A stretch of DNA of 64,000 nucleotides from OCS116 cluster bacterium AG-390-A19 (GCA_003278145.1 QCGV01000002.1:1-64000); one strand, 5' to 3'; counted from the stretch's first letter, positions 1 through 10,191 are shown. The notes: a model not told the origin generated them from the letters alone. Program-made: numbers and translations.

Positions 1-130
1 CAATCATATTTCGTATTATTTGACCGGGAAGAATTCCTGAAAGAGAAATCTTTTGACCAGGAGCACCTTTAAATTCAGCTTCATCAGAATTACTATCTAA
101 AAATAAGTCGGGTGATTTTTTTTTGCTCAT
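1..130 (-). CDS. dcd: Probable dCTP deaminase, N-terminal fragment
   Basis: The frame starts with ATG at 130 and runs off the left edge, giving 43 residues. After a polar start (MSKKKSPDLF) comes SGILPGQIIRNMI. This resembles the GVLPSQxIxxMI opening of the long alphaproteobacterial 2'-deoxycytidine 5'-triphosphate deaminases, which supply dUTP for thymidylate synthesis. The gene is divergent from trkH with about 110 bp between them. The identification rests on this one short motif and the catalytic domain lies outside the window, so the family name is tentative although the reading frame itself looks real. Confidence 0.5.
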   Translation of the reverse strand, partial: MSKKKSPDLFLDSNSDEAEFKGAPGQKISLSGILPGQIIRNMI

Positions 131-239
131 AGTTTTAAATATCTCAAAGTAAAAAAATATCCAAAAGAATATATTATCTAATCTAATATAAGATCATAAG
201 TTCGTATATAATGATATTAAATAGGTATATAATAAAAAA

Positions 240-1697
240 ATGAAAACAGCATCTATTATTATACAGCCAATAGTATCAGTAATTGGAATTTTCCTTTTAT
301 GGCTATCTTTTGCTATGCTTATACCAGGTCTATTAGATTTCTTCGAAGGAAATCAAAATTGGACTGGTTTTTTTGTAAGCAGTGTTTTTACTTTCTTTAT
401 GGGCATGTCTTTTATTTTAATGAATAGAGGGAATAGTATTAAGATTGAGGTAAAAAGTGCTTTTATGTTGGTAGTATTAAGTTGGTTTTCTTTATCAATC
501 TTTGCATCACTACCCTTCATAACATCAACTCAAAATTTTAGTATTACAGATGCTTTTTTTGAGTCAGTTTCTGGACTAACAACAACTGGTTCAACAATAA
601 TTAATGATATCGAGAATTCATCAAGAGGAATAATTCTTTGGAGAGCGATTCTTCAATGGCTGGGAGGAATAGGAATTATTGTAAGTGCTATATCAATTCT
701 TCCAAGACTTGGGGTTGGTGGAATGCAATTATTCAGATTAGAAAGTTCTGATACATCAGAGAAAATATTACCCAAAGCTGCAAGAATAGCAGCAGAAATA
801 TCTGTTCTATATATTACCCTATCAGTTATCTGTGCTATTGCATTTATTTTTTCAGGACTTACTTTCTTTGATTCTGTGGTTCACGCGATGTCTACTATTG
901 CAACAGGTGGCTTTTCATCAAAATCAGGATCTATTGGAAGCTATAACAATGTTAATCTTGAAGCTTTAACTATTTTATTTATGATTTTAGCAAGCCTTCC
1001 ATTTGTTTTGTATCTAAAGGCAATAAGAGGTAAGCCAAAAGATTTAATAAGAGATCAACAAGTTCAAGGATTTTTTAAGATATTAGTAATTTCCATTCTA
1101 ATTGTTGTTTTTTACCTTTTTCTCACAAGCAATTTTACCTTTTCAGAGATTTTGAGATACTCGTTATTCAATGTTACCTCAATCTTAACAGGGACTGGAT
1201 TTACAAGTACTAATTATAATGACTGGGGAACACCAATAATTCTTCTTTTTCTCTTTATTACCTTTATCGGTGGGTGTGCAGGATCAACAACCTGTGGTGT
1301 AAAAATTTTTAGACTACAAATAGTATTTAACAACTCGAAAGAGATGATTTCAAAACTTATTAGCCCCAACAGAGTAGTCAATAAGAGATATAACGGTGAG
1401 CATTTAAGTCCTGAAATCACTCAATCTGTCATAACTTTTCTTTTCATTTTTATACTTACTTTTATAGTTCTATCTATTCTTTTAAGTTTTACAGGGCTAG
1501 ATCTTTTGACTGCGTTTTCTGCAGCTGCAACATCAATATCAAATGTTGGGCCTGGTCTTGGTCAAGTAATCGGTCCAGCTTATAGTTTTAGTCAAATTCC
1601 TGAAATAGCAAAATGGTTACTCTCTTTTGGAATGCTTGCTGGTAGGCTTGAGTTCCTTACATTAATTGTGATTTTTAATAAGTCTTTTTGGAGATAG
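240..1697 (+). CDS. trkH: TrkH-family potassium uptake channel subunit
   Basis: Integral inner-membrane, K+-translocating subunit of a Trk system, 485 residues as expected for the family. The four pore-loop/filter repeats are visible near residues 111-119 (SGLTTTGST), 219-226 (TIATGGFS), 315-322 (ILTGTGFT) and 431-439 (TSISNVGPG), between hydrophobic helices. The conserved GGCAGSTTCGVKIFR stretch follows the third repeat, near 344-358. The cytoplasmic partner TrkA is not in the window. The gene stops one base before the end of the convergent argF, so no room remains for a separate terminator. Family assignment is firm; ion selectivity is inferred from family. Confidence 0.93.
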   Translation: MKTASIIIQPIVSVIGIFLLWLSFAMLIPGLLDFFEGNQNWTGFFVSSVFTFFMGMSFILMNRGNSIKIEVKSAFMLVVLSWFSLSIFASLPFITSTQNFSITDAFFESVSGLTTTGSTIINDIENSSRGIILWRAILQWLGGIGIIVSAISILPRLGVGGMQLFRLESSDTSEKILPKAARIAAEISVLYITLSVICAIAFIFSGLTFFDSVVHAMSTIATGGFSSKSGSIGSYNNVNLEALTILFMILASLPFVLYLKAIRGKPKDLIRDQQVQGFFKILVISILIVVFYLFLTSNFTFSEILRYSLFNVTSILTGTGFTSTNYNDWGTPIILLFLFITFIGGCAGSTTCGVKIFRLQIVFNNSKEMISKLISPNRVVNKRYNGEHLSPEITQSVITFLFIFILTFIVLSILLSFTGLDLLTAFSAAATSISNVGPGLGQVIGPAYSFSQIPEIAKWLLSFGMLAGRLEFLTLIVIFNKSFWR

Positions 1698-1698
1698 A

Positions 1699-2634
1699 TT
1701 AATTACTCTTTAAGCACCAATCAATTATGCCCTTTTGAGCATGTAATCTGTTTTCAGCCTCATCCCACACATATGAATGTGGTCCATCAATTACTTCAGA
1801 ATCAACCTCCTCACCTCGATGCGCTGGAAGGCAGTGAAGAAAAATTACTTTGTCATCAGCCAATGAAATTAATTTATTTGTAACTTGAAATTCACTCAAA
1901 ACTTTTCTTTTAGAACTATCTTCCTTGTCTCCCATTGAAAACCAAGTATCGGTTACAATACAATTAGAACCAATAGCTGCTTCTTTAGGATCGCCAATTT
2001 CTATAATCTTAGCGCCCTCATTTTTAGCTTTTTCAACAATACTTGAATTAGGTAAATAATCCCCTGGAGCACAGATCCTTAATTCAAAATCAAGCAATGA
2101 GGCAGCATGAATCCAGCTATGCGTCATATTGTTGCCGGGACCAAACCAGGTAACCACTTTACTCTCTATTGGGCCTAAAATTTCTTCAAAAGTCATCAAA
2201 TCTGCAACAACCTGACATGGGTGAGAAAGATCAGATAAACCGTTAATGACAGGCACAGATGAAGATTCAGAAAAGTCTAATATAGATGAATGCTCATTTG
2301 TTCTTAACATTACAATATCCACATATCTTGATAAAACTTTGGCAGTATCTGAAATAGTCTCTCCCCTGTTTAGTTGCATGTCATTTGAATTTACAACAAT
2401 TGATTTGCCTCCTAATTGATACATAGCTGTTTCAAAAGAAAACCTAGTTCTTGTTGATGGTTTTTCAAAAATCATGGCGAGTATTTTATCTTGTGCGCAA
2501 GCATCATCATCAATCTCCGCCTTTCCATTTCTTGTTTTAGAATTTTTTCTTTGATGACAACTATTCAGGAGATTTCTAAAGTCAGTTTTAGAAAAATAAT
2601 CTAGATCAATAAAATGTCGAATTTTTTCGGTCAT
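1699..2634 (-). CDS. argF: Ornithine carbamoyltransferase
   Basis: Cytoplasmic enzyme of arginine synthesis that makes citrulline from ornithine and carbamoyl phosphate. At 311 residues it has the usual length. Carbamoyl-phosphate-binding STRTR is at residues 60-64, HPCQ at 138-141, the ornithine loop SMG near 233-235, and the catalytic HCLP segment at 267-270. It lies 13 bp downstream of argD on the same strand and is almost certainly co-transcribed with it. The short upstream gap shows no strong ribosome-binding site, so translation may depend on argD. Confidence 0.96.
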   Translation of the reverse strand: MTEKIRHFIDLDYFSKTDFRNLLNSCHQRKNSKTRNGKAEIDDDACAQDKILAMIFEKPSTRTRFSFETAMYQLGGKSIVVNSNDMQLNRGETISDTAKVLSRYVDIVMLRTNEHSSILDFSESSSVPVINGLSDLSHPCQVVADLMTFEEILGPIESKVVTWFGPGNNMTHSWIHAASLLDFELRICAPGDYLPNSSIVEKAKNEGAKIIEIGDPKEAAIGSNCIVTDTWFSMGDKEDSSKRKVLSEFQVTNKLISLADDKVIFLHCLPAHRGEEVDSEVIDGPHSYVWDEAENRLHAQKGIIDWCLKSN

Positions 2635-2647
2635 GTTAAACCATATA

Positions 2648-3817
2648 CTATATATCTAAATTTGATAATGTTTCGTCGAATTTTTTTACAGCTTCCATGA
2701 CTTCATTTTCAGATATATTTAAAGGTGGTAAAAATCTGATAACATTATTAGCAGCATTTACAAGTAGTAAGCCGTTTTGAAAAGCTTGGTCAGTTATAAC
2801 AGAATTCTTTTCAATGCACTCTACACCAATCATTAGCCCCTTACCTCTAACACCAGAAATTTTATTATGATACTTCTCAACCAACTTTTCTAACTCGCTA
2901 ATAAGAATCCCTGAAAGTCTTGTTACATTGTATAAAATTTCTTCTTTTTCAATAAGTTCTATAACTTTTAGAGCAATCGAACATCCTACTGGATTACCTC
3001 CAAAAGTCGAACCATGACTTCCGTGTCGCATTCCTTTTGAGGCTTCCTCAGAAGCTAATACTGCACCAATTGGAAAACCTGCACCCAAACCTTTTGCAAG
3101 AGTAATTATATCTGGTTCAATGCCTGACCATTCATGGGAAAATAATTTACCAGTTCGACCCATCCCGCACTGAACCTGATCAAGGATCATCAAAATATTA
3201 TTCTCGTCACATAATTTTCTTATAAAGACCAAAAATTCATTTGAAACAGGATTTATTCCTCCCTCACCCTGTACAGGCTCAATTAAAATTCCAGCCGTCT
3301 TATCTGAAATAGTTTTTTTTAAGATGTTTTCATCTAGGGGTATATTCACAAAACCTTCAGGTATAGGATTAAAGCCCTCTGTATGAAGTGAATTAGAAGC
3401 AGCGGCAAGTGTTGCTAATGTCCTACCATGAAAAGAGTTCTTAAAAGTAATAATTTCATTTCTCTCAATATTACCTTTAAAAGATTGGAATTTTCTTGCT
3501 ATTTTAATAGCACCCTCAACTGCTTCTGCGCCAGAATTACAAAAGAAAATTTTTTCAGCAAAACTTAATTCACATAATTTTTTTGCTAGCAATTCTTGCT
3601 CGGGAATTGTGTACAAATTTGAAACATGCCAAATTTTATTTGCCTGCATTTCAAAGGTCTTATTAATCTCAGGATGATTATGACCAAGAATATTAACAGC
3701 AATACCTGAAGAAAAATCTAAAAATTTTTTATTATCCAAGGAAGTTAGCCATGCTCCATTTCCTTCCTTAAAAGAAACTGGATAACGATTATAAGTATTC
3801 ATTACTGAACTATTCAT
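2648..3817 (-). CDS. argD: Acetylornithine aminotransferase
   Basis: Class-III PLP-dependent aminotransferase that converts N-acetylglutamate semialdehyde to N-acetylornithine; members often also act on succinyl-diaminopimelate. At 389 residues it has the usual length. SGAEAVEGAIK (near 95-105) is the PLP phosphate-binding region, D213 in LDQVQCGMGRTG is the PLP-nitrogen aspartate, and K242 in TLAKGLGAGFP is the Schiff-base lysine. An internal Met at residue 6 is an alternative start. The gene sits between the ABC-2 permease and argF, all on the minus strand; the argD-argF pair close to gcrA is common in Alphaproteobacteria. Confidence 0.95.
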   Translation of the reverse strand: MNSSVMNTYNRYPVSFKEGNGAWLTSLDNKKFLDFSSGIAVNILGHNHPEINKTFEMQANKIWHVSNLYTIPEQELLAKKLCELSFAEKIFFCNSGAEAVEGAIKIARKFQSFKGNIERNEIITFKNSFHGRTLATLAAASNSLHTEGFNPIPEGFVNIPLDENILKKTISDKTAGILIEPVQGEGGINPVSNEFLVFIRKLCDENNILMILDQVQCGMGRTGKLFSHEWSGIEPDIITLAKGLGAGFPIGAVLASEEASKGMRHGSHGSTFGGNPVGCSIALKVIELIEKEEILYNVTRLSGILISELEKLVEKYHNKISGVRGKGLMIGVECIEKNSVITDQAFQNGLLLVNAANNVIRFLPPLNISENEVMEAVKKFDETLSNLDI

Positions 3818-3871
3818 GTCATTCTCAAATTTAAAAAAAATAAATAATTTTTTCCTACTACTATCTTTTAA

Positions 3872-4687
3872 CTAAGTCTTCAACCTCCAACCTTTTTTTA
3901 ATAAAAATAAGCTTAAAACCCAAAGAAAAATATTCAGAATAAGAATAAATATGACACCAAAGAAAATAGAACTATCGGATGAACCTATAAAGCCATATCG
4001 GAAGCCATCGATTATGTAAAAAAATGGATTATAGTCTATTAATATCCTTGCAAACTCAGGCATTCTATCTACTGAATAAAATGTTCCCGATAAGAATGAT
4101 AGAGGTACAATAATAAAATTAGTTATAGTTCCTAAGTGATCAAATTTTTCCGACCAAATACCAGTGATTATACCAAGCAATGATAAAAATAAGGAACCCG
4201 CAACTGAATAGTATATTATCGCCCAGGTATGAAAAATGCTAAGCTCCACAAATAGAAAATGAATACAAGGTAAAGAAACTAGTGCAACTACAATACCCCT
4301 AGTTACACCTCCAAGTGAAATTGCAACATTCATTTCGCCTGCAGATATGGGTGGCATGAGAATATCAACTATATTCCCTTGAATTTTTGATATAAGCAAA
4401 GATGAAGATGTATGATTAAAAGCTTGCTGTAGGATTGACATCATTATTAAGCCAGGCGCTAAAAATTCAATAAATGGTACACCTTTAATATCTGGCCTCA
4501 AATTACCCAAAGCTAAAGTAAAAATTGCCATAAATAAGATAGTTGTTGCTATTGGCGCAGCTACTGTTTGTAAAAAAATTTTAAAGAATCTTTGGACTTC
4601 TTTCTTATATAAAGTCCACAGACCATACCAATTTACTCTACCGGGGTCTCTTGGTTGTATCCATTGAAATTTAGAATTATCAGACAT
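3872..4687 (-). CDS. ABC-2 type transporter permease
   Basis: 271-residue inner-membrane protein with about six hydrophobic segments. It has the ABC-2 signature region around residues 100-150 (GNIVDILMPPISAGEMNVA followed by a transmembrane stretch) and the NPFFYIIDGFRYGFIG motif near 220-235 typical of multidrug or polysaccharide-type exporters. No ATP-binding partner is encoded next to it, so the complex must be completed from elsewhere. It is the first gene of the run permease-argD-argF, 54 bp ahead of argD, and is divergent from gcrA. The substrate is not predictable from sequence. Confidence 0.85.
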   Translation of the reverse strand: MSDNSKFQWIQPRDPGRVNWYGLWTLYKKEVQRFFKIFLQTVAAPIATTILFMAIFTLALGNLRPDIKGVPFIEFLAPGLIMMSILQQAFNHTSSSLLISKIQGNIVDILMPPISAGEMNVAISLGGVTRGIVVALVSLPCIHFLFVELSIFHTWAIIYYSVAGSLFLSLLGIITGIWSEKFDHLGTITNFIIVPLSFLSGTFYSVDRMPEFARILIDYNPFFYIIDGFRYGFIGSSDSSIFFGVIFILILNIFLWVLSLFLLKKGWRLKT

Positions 4688-4773
4688 GAGCTTATTCTGA
4701 ACAATAATGACAATAAATAAAGTTATTTCTTAAAAATATGCAATTTTTTTATCTTTTTTAACAACTACATCTT

Positions 4774-4796
4774 GTATACGATGAAAAAATGTATAC
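4774..4796. promoter_or_regulatory. Paired GTATAC palindromes upstream of gcrA
   Basis: Two identical 6-bp palindromes GTATAC start at 4774 and 4791, 17 bp apart. They lie 33-55 bp before the preferred gcrA start in the divergent gap to the ABC permease. They could be an operator or merely part of an AT-rich promoter; nothing else supports a binding protein. Confidence 0.22.
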
Positions 4797-4828
4797 CATA
4801 TATTTTATATTTGATGGGAGAAGATAAA

Positions 4829-5332
4829 ATGGCATGGACTGATGACAGGGTAGAAATTCTTACAAAATTATGGGGTGAAGGTCTTAGTGCAAGTCAAATA
4901 GCAAGAGAATTAGGTGATGTAACTAGAAACGCCGTAATTGGTAAAGTGCATAGACTGGGCCTAGCTGGAAGAGCTAGTCCAACAAGACCTAAAAGTAGGG
5001 TAAGACACAGAGAACCTTCAAATTTTTCTTCAAATTTTTCTTCAAAAGATAGATATAATGAAAATTTAAAGCCACTTTCTCTGCCCGAGCCTGCTGTTAA
5101 CTCAGATGGGAAACCAATTAATATTTTAATGTTAACAGAAAAAATTTGTAAGTGGCCAATTGGTGAGCCATCAGATGAAAATTTTAGGTTTTGTGGATTA
5201 AATAGAGTTCAAGGTTCTGTTTATTGTGAAGAACATACGAAAGTTGCTTATCAACCGCTTGAAACTAGAAGAAAAAAGAAAGTTAAATTTTCTGCAAAAA
5301 GAAATACTAAGACTAATGTAGGTAATTACTAA
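4829..5332 (+). CDS. gcrA: GcrA cell-cycle transcriptional regulator
   Basis: GcrA is the alphaproteobacterial regulator that works with sigma-70 at promoters carrying CcrM-methylated GANTC sites and controls cell-cycle genes. I use the ATG at 4829 (167 residues). The protein then begins MAWTDDRVEILTKLWGEGLS, the canonical GcrA start, and a GGGAGAAG ribosome site lies just upstream. An upstream TTG at 4772 would add 19 unlike residues. The N-terminal helix-turn-helix covers about residues 1-45. The C-terminal part carries conserved CKWPIGEP and FRFCG with paired Cys/His (CEEH). It overlaps the convergent phoB by 4 bp. Confidence 0.95.
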   Translation: MAWTDDRVEILTKLWGEGLSASQIARELGDVTRNAVIGKVHRLGLAGRASPTRPKSRVRHREPSNFSSNFSSKDRYNENLKPLSLPEPAVNSDGKPINILMLTEKICKWPIGEPSDENFRFCGLNRVQGSVYCEEHTKVAYQPLETRRKKKVKFSAKRNTKTNVGNY

Positions 5333-6033
5333 AAGTTTTGTTCAAGTGAATAACCGGCGGACCTAACAGTTCTAATAGGGTCTTTTTTTCCTTCAATTGA
5401 AAGAGCTTTTCTTAACCTTCCTATATGAACATCCACAGTTCTTATTTCAACATTAATATTATCCACACCCCATACATTGTCTAATAGCTTTTCTCTACTA
5501 AAAACCATATTTGGATGCTCAATTAAACAATTTAGTAATCTAAATTCTGTTGGACCTAAGCTTAAAGAAATACCATCCCTTAAAACACGGTACTCATCTC
5601 TGTTAATTGTAATATCACCAACCTTAATAATATTTTGCCCCTTAGACAAATTTGATCTTCTTAAAACAGCTTGAATCCTGGCTAACAATTCAGGAAATGA
5701 AAATGGTTTGGTTATATAATCATCAGCACCAGTCTCCAAGCCCCTTATTTTGTCACCTTCTTCACCCATAGCAGTAATCATAATGATTGGAACATTATTA
5801 TATTTTTTTTGGGTTCTTAATCGGCGACATAATTCTATTCCTGAGATATTGGGCAACATCCAATCTAATAAAATTAAGTCTGGGTTAAAACTTTGGCACT
5901 CTGATAGAACAAGTTCACCATCTTTAACTATATTTGTTTGATAGCCATCCTTAATGAGATTATAATCAATCAACATTGCTAAACTTTCTTCATCTTCAGC
6001 TATCAAAATTTTATAATTTTTTTTAGTGTTCAT
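5329..6033 (-). CDS. phoB: Phosphate regulon response regulator PhoB
   Basis: OmpR/PhoB-type response regulator, 234 residues. The receiver domain spans about 7-122 with acidic pocket E13/D14/E15, phospho-acceptor D57 (LLDWMLP), T87 and K109. The winged-helix DNA-binding domain spans about 135-232, with the usual LGPTEFRLLNCL and RTVDVHIGRLRKAL segments. When phosphorylated by PhoR it binds Pho boxes, such as the one at 12326-12343. It is the last gene of the minus-strand pst operon, 23 bp after phoU. Its location and best-fit motifs favour PhoB over other OmpR-family members. Confidence 0.94.
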   Translation of the reverse strand: MNTKKNYKILIAEDEESLAMLIDYNLIKDGYQTNIVKDGELVLSECQSFNPDLILLDWMLPNISGIELCRRLRTQKKYNNVPIIMITAMGEEGDKIRGLETGADDYITKPFSFPELLARIQAVLRRSNLSKGQNIIKVGDITINRDEYRVLRDGISLSLGPTEFRLLNCLIEHPNMVFSREKLLDNVWGVDNINVEIRTVDVHIGRLRKALSIEGKKDPIRTVRSAGYSLEQNF

Positions 6034-6056
6034 CTTTTATTTCTTTTATAATAAAT

Positions 6057-6761
6057 CTAAAAAACCGTCTCATCTTCAACTTTCATTTTTCTATCATCTC
6101 CCAGTTTCTCTCCAGTAACTATAAAGTGAGCGACTTCAGCAATATTTGTTGCTTGATCACCAATTCTTTCTAAATATCGGGCAATGAAAAAAAGTGGTAC
6201 AAGGGCTTCAATTGCCTCTGGCTTTTCTTTAATATCGTTCAGGATAGCAGTCAAAATATTTGCATATGATGAGTCAATTTTTATATCAGACCTCCAAACA
6301 TCTAATGCATGGTCTGCTTTACCTTGAGCATAATCCTCTAAAACAAGATCTAAACTTTGTTGAACATCTTTTGTTAAATTTACAAGTGCGTCTATAGTAT
6401 TGGGCGATTTAGCATTCAATAGATCACCTTTTATGATACGCTTACAGACTCCTTTGCACATATCTCCAATTCTTTCCAAATAAAGAGAAACTTTTACTGC
6501 TGAAAAAACCAGCCTTAAGTCATTGGCCATTGGTTGTCTTTTAGCTAATATATTAAAAGTTAGATCCTCTAAAGAAACTTGCAGAGCATTTATTTGTTTA
6601 TCCGCTTCAATTGTCTGTTTAGCAAGATTATGGTCATTCATTCTCAGAGATTGCTCAACATTCCTCAATGCTAACTGAGCTAAACCTCCTAAACTTACAA
6701 GACCATCTGTTAAATCTTTTAATTCCTCATCAAATGAAGTTACTATATGCTGATCATCCAT
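6057..6761 (-). CDS. phoU: Phosphate signalling protein PhoU
   Basis: Peripheral negative regulator that links the PstSCAB transporter to PhoR/PhoB. It has 234 residues, all helical, with two PhoU repeats recognisable by FEEL/RIGD-type segments: LYLERIGDMCKGV near 89-101 and the matching RYLERIGDQATNIAE near 194-208. The repeat structure binds metal clusters in homologues. An AGAGG ribosome site precedes the ATG; pstB ends 8 bp upstream and phoB begins 23 bp downstream, so the three are one transcript. Confidence 0.95.
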   Translation of the reverse strand: MDDQHIVTSFDEELKDLTDGLVSLGGLAQLALRNVEQSLRMNDHNLAKQTIEADKQINALQVSLEDLTFNILAKRQPMANDLRLVFSAVKVSLYLERIGDMCKGVCKRIIKGDLLNAKSPNTIDALVNLTKDVQQSLDLVLEDYAQGKADHALDVWRSDIKIDSSYANILTAILNDIKEKPEAIEALVPLFFIARYLERIGDQATNIAEVAHFIVTGEKLGDDRKMKVEDETVF

Positions 6762-6769
6762 TTTTACCT

Positions 6770-7564
6770 CTAACCATACCTTCCTGTTACATAAGCTTCT
6801 GTTTGTTCGTGATCTGGACTTCTAAAAATTTTTTCTGTATCACCAACCTCAATTAATTTTCCTAAATGAAAAAAAGCAGTTCTTTGAGATACTCTTGCTG
6901 CTTGTTGCATAGAGTGTGTTACAATAGTAATTGTAAAATTATCTTTTAATTCGTCAATTAATTCTTCAATCTTTGCAGTAGCAATTGGGTCTAAAGCAGA
7001 ACATGGTTCATCCATTAAGATTATTGATGGATCAATAGCGATAGCTCTTGCAATACATAGGCGCTGTTGTTGGCCACCAGATAAACTAGTTCCTGGTTCT
7101 GAAAGTCTATCTTTAACTTCAGACCAAAGACCTGCTCTTTCTAAACTCTTTTCCACTTTCTCATCAAGATCATCTTTATGCAATATTCTACCATGAAGTT
7201 TAGGGCCATAAGCAACATTATCATAAACAGACTTTGGAAAAGGATTTGGCTTTTGAAAGACCATTCCTATTCTTGACCTTAACTCAACAACATCAATATC
7301 TGGATGGTATATATCTTCATTACTGATTTTAATGGAACCTTCTACTCTACATATATCGATAACATCATTCATCCTATTAATGCATCTCAAAAAAGTTGAT
7401 TTTCCACACCCTGATGGACCAATCAAAGAAGTAACCTCTTTTTCACCAATATTAAGATTGATACCAAATAAAGCCTGTTGATTTGCATAAAAAACGTCCA
7501 CATTTTTGCATTCAATTAAAGCCTTATTTTCAATTATATTATTATTTTCTAATTCTTTATCCAT
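6770..7564 (-). CDS. pstB: Phosphate ABC transporter ATP-binding protein PstB
   Basis: ATPase of the high-affinity phosphate importer, 264 residues. Walker A is GPSGCGKST (49-57), the Q-loop is Q104, the ABC signature is LSGGQ (161-165), Walker B is IILMDEP (181-187) and the switch histidine is H217. The PstB-specific [18 protein letters not shown] segment (103-120) identifies the subfamily. It starts 7 bp after pstA with a GGTGA ribosome site and is followed closely by phoU. Confidence 0.97.
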   Translation of the reverse strand: MDKELENNNIIENKALIECKNVDVFYANQQALFGINLNIGEKEVTSLIGPSGCGKSTFLRCINRMNDVIDICRVEGSIKISNEDIYHPDIDVVELRSRIGMVFQKPNPFPKSVYDNVAYGPKLHGRILHKDDLDEKVEKSLERAGLWSEVKDRLSEPGTSLSGGQQQRLCIARAIAIDPSIILMDEPCSALDPIATAKIEELIDELKDNFTITIVTHSMQQAARVSQRTAFFHLGKLIEVGDTEKIFRSPDHEQTEAYVTGRYG

Positions 7565-7571
7565 AATTAAA

Positions 7572-8807
7572 TCACCATTTAACTTCGTAACGTTTCCTCA
7601 ATAATACTGCAGCAAGATTTATTAATATAAGAAGGCTTATAAGGATTAAAGTGGCAGCACTAGTTTTTGCAACAAATGCTCTTTCTGGGCTATCAGCCCA
7701 TATATATATTTGAACTGGAAGAGCAGTTGCGGGATCTGTAAATGTAGCGGGTATGTCGACAATAAAAGCAACCATTCCGATTAATAATAATGGTGCAGAT
7801 TCGCCAAAAGCCCTAGCTAAACCAATAATTGTTCCAGTGAAAATTCCAGGCATAGCCGAAGGGAGTAGATGTTGAAATACCACCTGCATCTCTGATGCTC
7901 CCATTGCCAGGGCGGCTTCTCTAATAGAAGGGGGAACAGATTGAAGCGATGATCTTGTAGCTATAATTATTGTTGGTAGAGTCATTAAAGATAACACAAG
8001 ACCCCCAACTAAAGGAACAGACCTAGGCATCCCAAAAAAGTTTATAAAAACGGCTAAACCTAATAAACCAAAAATTATTGACGGCACTGCTGCAAGATTA
8101 TTTATATTAACCTCAATAAAATCAGTTATACGATTTTTTACAGCAAAGTTTTCTAAATATATGGCGGTTAAAACTCCTATAGGGAAACTTAATAATAATG
8201 TAACAGTTATGGTAATTAAAGAGCCAATTGTAGCCCCCCAAAATCCTGCAACTTCTGGCTCTCTACTATCACCATTTAAAAATAAATTTCTAGATATTTT
8301 ATTTTTTACACGACCGGTTCCATCTAATTGATTTAACCAAGTAATTTCTTTATTATCCAATCTTCTTTCATCTTCTGGAAGAGATATATCAACGTAGCCT
8401 TTATAAAAAAGATCAGAATCATCAGTGAATAAAACATTAAAATAAAATTTCTTACCTATATATGAAGGATTCTCTCTAACAAAATCTCTAAGAGTATAGG
8501 TTGCGCTTGAAGAAATTAACTTGAATAATTTTCTTTTATCAGAACGACTCTGAACCTCAGGAAAAAAGGAAAAAAGAGAAGATCTTAGGATGCCTCTATA
8601 ATTAATATCATCTATTCCATCCTCTAAAGAAATTTCAGTCATATTTATTTCAAGGTCAATTGTATAATTTGTATAGGCTGGGATTGATCTATAAATCATA
8701 GAGCCAATTATTATGGCAAGCATTGTTGCAGCTGCAATTAATGAGAAAAATCCATATGCCTTAAAACGACTTTCTGCCTTGTGTCTTTTTGAAAAATTTT
8801 TATTCAT
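7572..8807 (-). CDS. pstA: Phosphate ABC transporter permease PstA (long form)
   Basis: Inner-membrane permease half of PstSCAB. I place the start at the ATG at 8807 (411 residues), which overlaps the pstC stop by 8 bp and has a GAGAG ribosome site; a TTG at 8831 would add 8 residues. The N-terminal ~180 residues hold one transmembrane helix and a periplasmic region, the extension (DUF3333 type) seen in alphaproteobacterial PstA. The C-terminal half is the usual transport domain with the [25 protein letters not shown] coupling motif region (about residues 298-322). Confidence 0.94.
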   Translation of the reverse strand: MNKNFSKRHKAESRFKAYGFFSLIAAATMLAIIIGSMIYRSIPAYTNYTIDLEINMTEISLEDGIDDINYRGILRSSLFSFFPEVQSRSDKRKLFKLISSSATYTLRDFVRENPSYIGKKFYFNVLFTDDSDLFYKGYVDISLPEDERRLDNKEITWLNQLDGTGRVKNKISRNLFLNGDSREPEVAGFWGATIGSLITITVTLLLSFPIGVLTAIYLENFAVKNRITDFIEVNINNLAAVPSIIFGLLGLAVFINFFGMPRSVPLVGGLVLSLMTLPTIIIATRSSLQSVPPSIREAALAMGASEMQVVFQHLLPSAMPGIFTGTIIGLARAFGESAPLLLIGMVAFIVDIPATFTDPATALPVQIYIWADSPERAFVAKTSAATLILISLLILINLAAVLLRKRYEVKW

Positions 8808-10155
8808 ATCGCTCTCTATATCTTCGAACAATTATCATAGCAAATACGTTGAGAGCTAGTGTGATCACAAATAACATCAATCCTAATGCAAAAGCTGCTA
8901 GGGTTTTAGCGCTATCAAATTCTTGGTCTCCGACCAAAAGAGTAACAATCTGAACAGTTACTGTTGTTACAGCAGAGAGTGGATTTGCTGTTAGATTTGC
9001 AGCCAAACCTGCAGCCATTACAACTATCATTGTTTCTCCAATTGCTCTTGAAATAGCTAAAAGAAGGGCACTAACTATTCCTGGCAACGCTGCAGGAATT
9101 ATGACTTTTTTAACTGTCTCAGCTTGCGTTGCGCCCAATGCAAGTGATCCATCCCGCAGGGATAAAGGTACAGCCGTCATAACATCATCAGATAATGATG
9201 AAACATAAGGAATAATCATTATACCCATTACCAAACCAGCAGCTAATGCTGATTCTGTTGCAACTGTTAAACCGATATATTCTCCGCAAGATCTTACAAA
9301 TGGCCCTACTGTTAAAGCAGCAAAAAATCCATAAACAACTGTCGGAATACCAGCTAATATTTCTAATATAGGTTTTAAGAAATCTCTAGTTTTTGGTTTA
9401 GCATATTGAGATAAGAAAATAGCTGAATATAAACCTAGTGGAGCTGCAATAGACATCGCTACGGCAGTAATTAAGAGTGTTCCAGTAAATAATGGAATGG
9501 CCCCAAAACTTCCTGATGATCCAACCTGATCTTCTCTGATGGCAGTTTGAGGTGACCAGTGTGTACCAAAGACAAAATCAAAGAAACCCACCTGGGAAAA
9601 AAATCTTAAAGTTTCAAAGATTAAAGAAAGGATAATTCCTATGGTTGTTAAAACAGCTATTGTTGAAAAAATAAAAAATATAAATTTCAAAATGCTTTCT
9701 ACTCTTCTTCTTGCATCAAATCGAACTGATAATTTTCTATACGATACAAAACTTAAAACAATTGATAATACAATTACAAAGATAAAAGAAATCAATCTTG
9801 AATTTTGGTATTTCTCAATTAATGAATTTGAATCAGCCTCAGAAATAAAACCGCTATTAATAAGATTATTTAAATTTGAAATATTATTAATTAAAAAATT
9901 TTTAACATACATTATTTCTTCAGATCCAAGGCTTATTGTTTCCTCGGAAAGATAAGGGGTGACAAGATAATTTAAATAATTGGCCTTAAAAGTGAGAAAT
10001 AGAATAATAAGGAAAAATGGAATTAAAAAAGCCCATAATGATACATAAAGCCCGTGATAAACTGGCATTGATCTTAAGGGTTCGTTATTTTGAAGGTAAA
10101 GTAACGCTCTTTGTTTAGCAATTGTGAAGGATAGTAATCCTAAGACAATTATCAA
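8800..10155 (-). CDS. pstC: Phosphate ABC transporter permease PstC (long form)
   Basis: Second permease of the phosphate importer, 451 residues from the TTG at 10155, longer than the ~320 of E. coli. It has an N-terminal extension with extra membrane helices, as in other Alphaproteobacteria. The transport domain carries the EAA-loop DGSLALGATQAETVKKVIIPAALPG (about 334-358). The real start is doubtful. From TTG the first hydrophobic helix is cut short, and the in-frame codons upstream to 10185 (VINTDLLISLT-like) would complete it. A strong GGAGG at 10192-10196 points to a start near there, but only ATA, GTT, ATC and ATT codons are available. Confidence 0.92.
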   Translation of the reverse strand: MIIVLGLLSFTIAKQRALLYLQNNEPLRSMPVYHGLYVSLWAFLIPFFLIILFLTFKANYLNYLVTPYLSEETISLGSEEIMYVKNFLINNISNLNNLINSGFISEADSNSLIEKYQNSRLISFIFVIVLSIVLSFVSYRKLSVRFDARRRVESILKFIFFIFSTIAVLTTIGIILSLIFETLRFFSQVGFFDFVFGTHWSPQTAIREDQVGSSGSFGAIPLFTGTLLITAVAMSIAAPLGLYSAIFLSQYAKPKTRDFLKPILEILAGIPTVVYGFFAALTVGPFVRSCGEYIGLTVATESALAAGLVMGIMIIPYVSSLSDDVMTAVPLSLRDGSLALGATQAETVKKVIIPAALPGIVSALLLAISRAIGETMIVVMAAGLAANLTANPLSAVTTVTVQIVTLLVGDQEFDSAKTLAAFALGLMLFVITLALNVFAMIIVRRYRERYE

Positions 10156-10191
10156 AGTTAAACTTATTAAAAGATCGGTATTGATAACTAT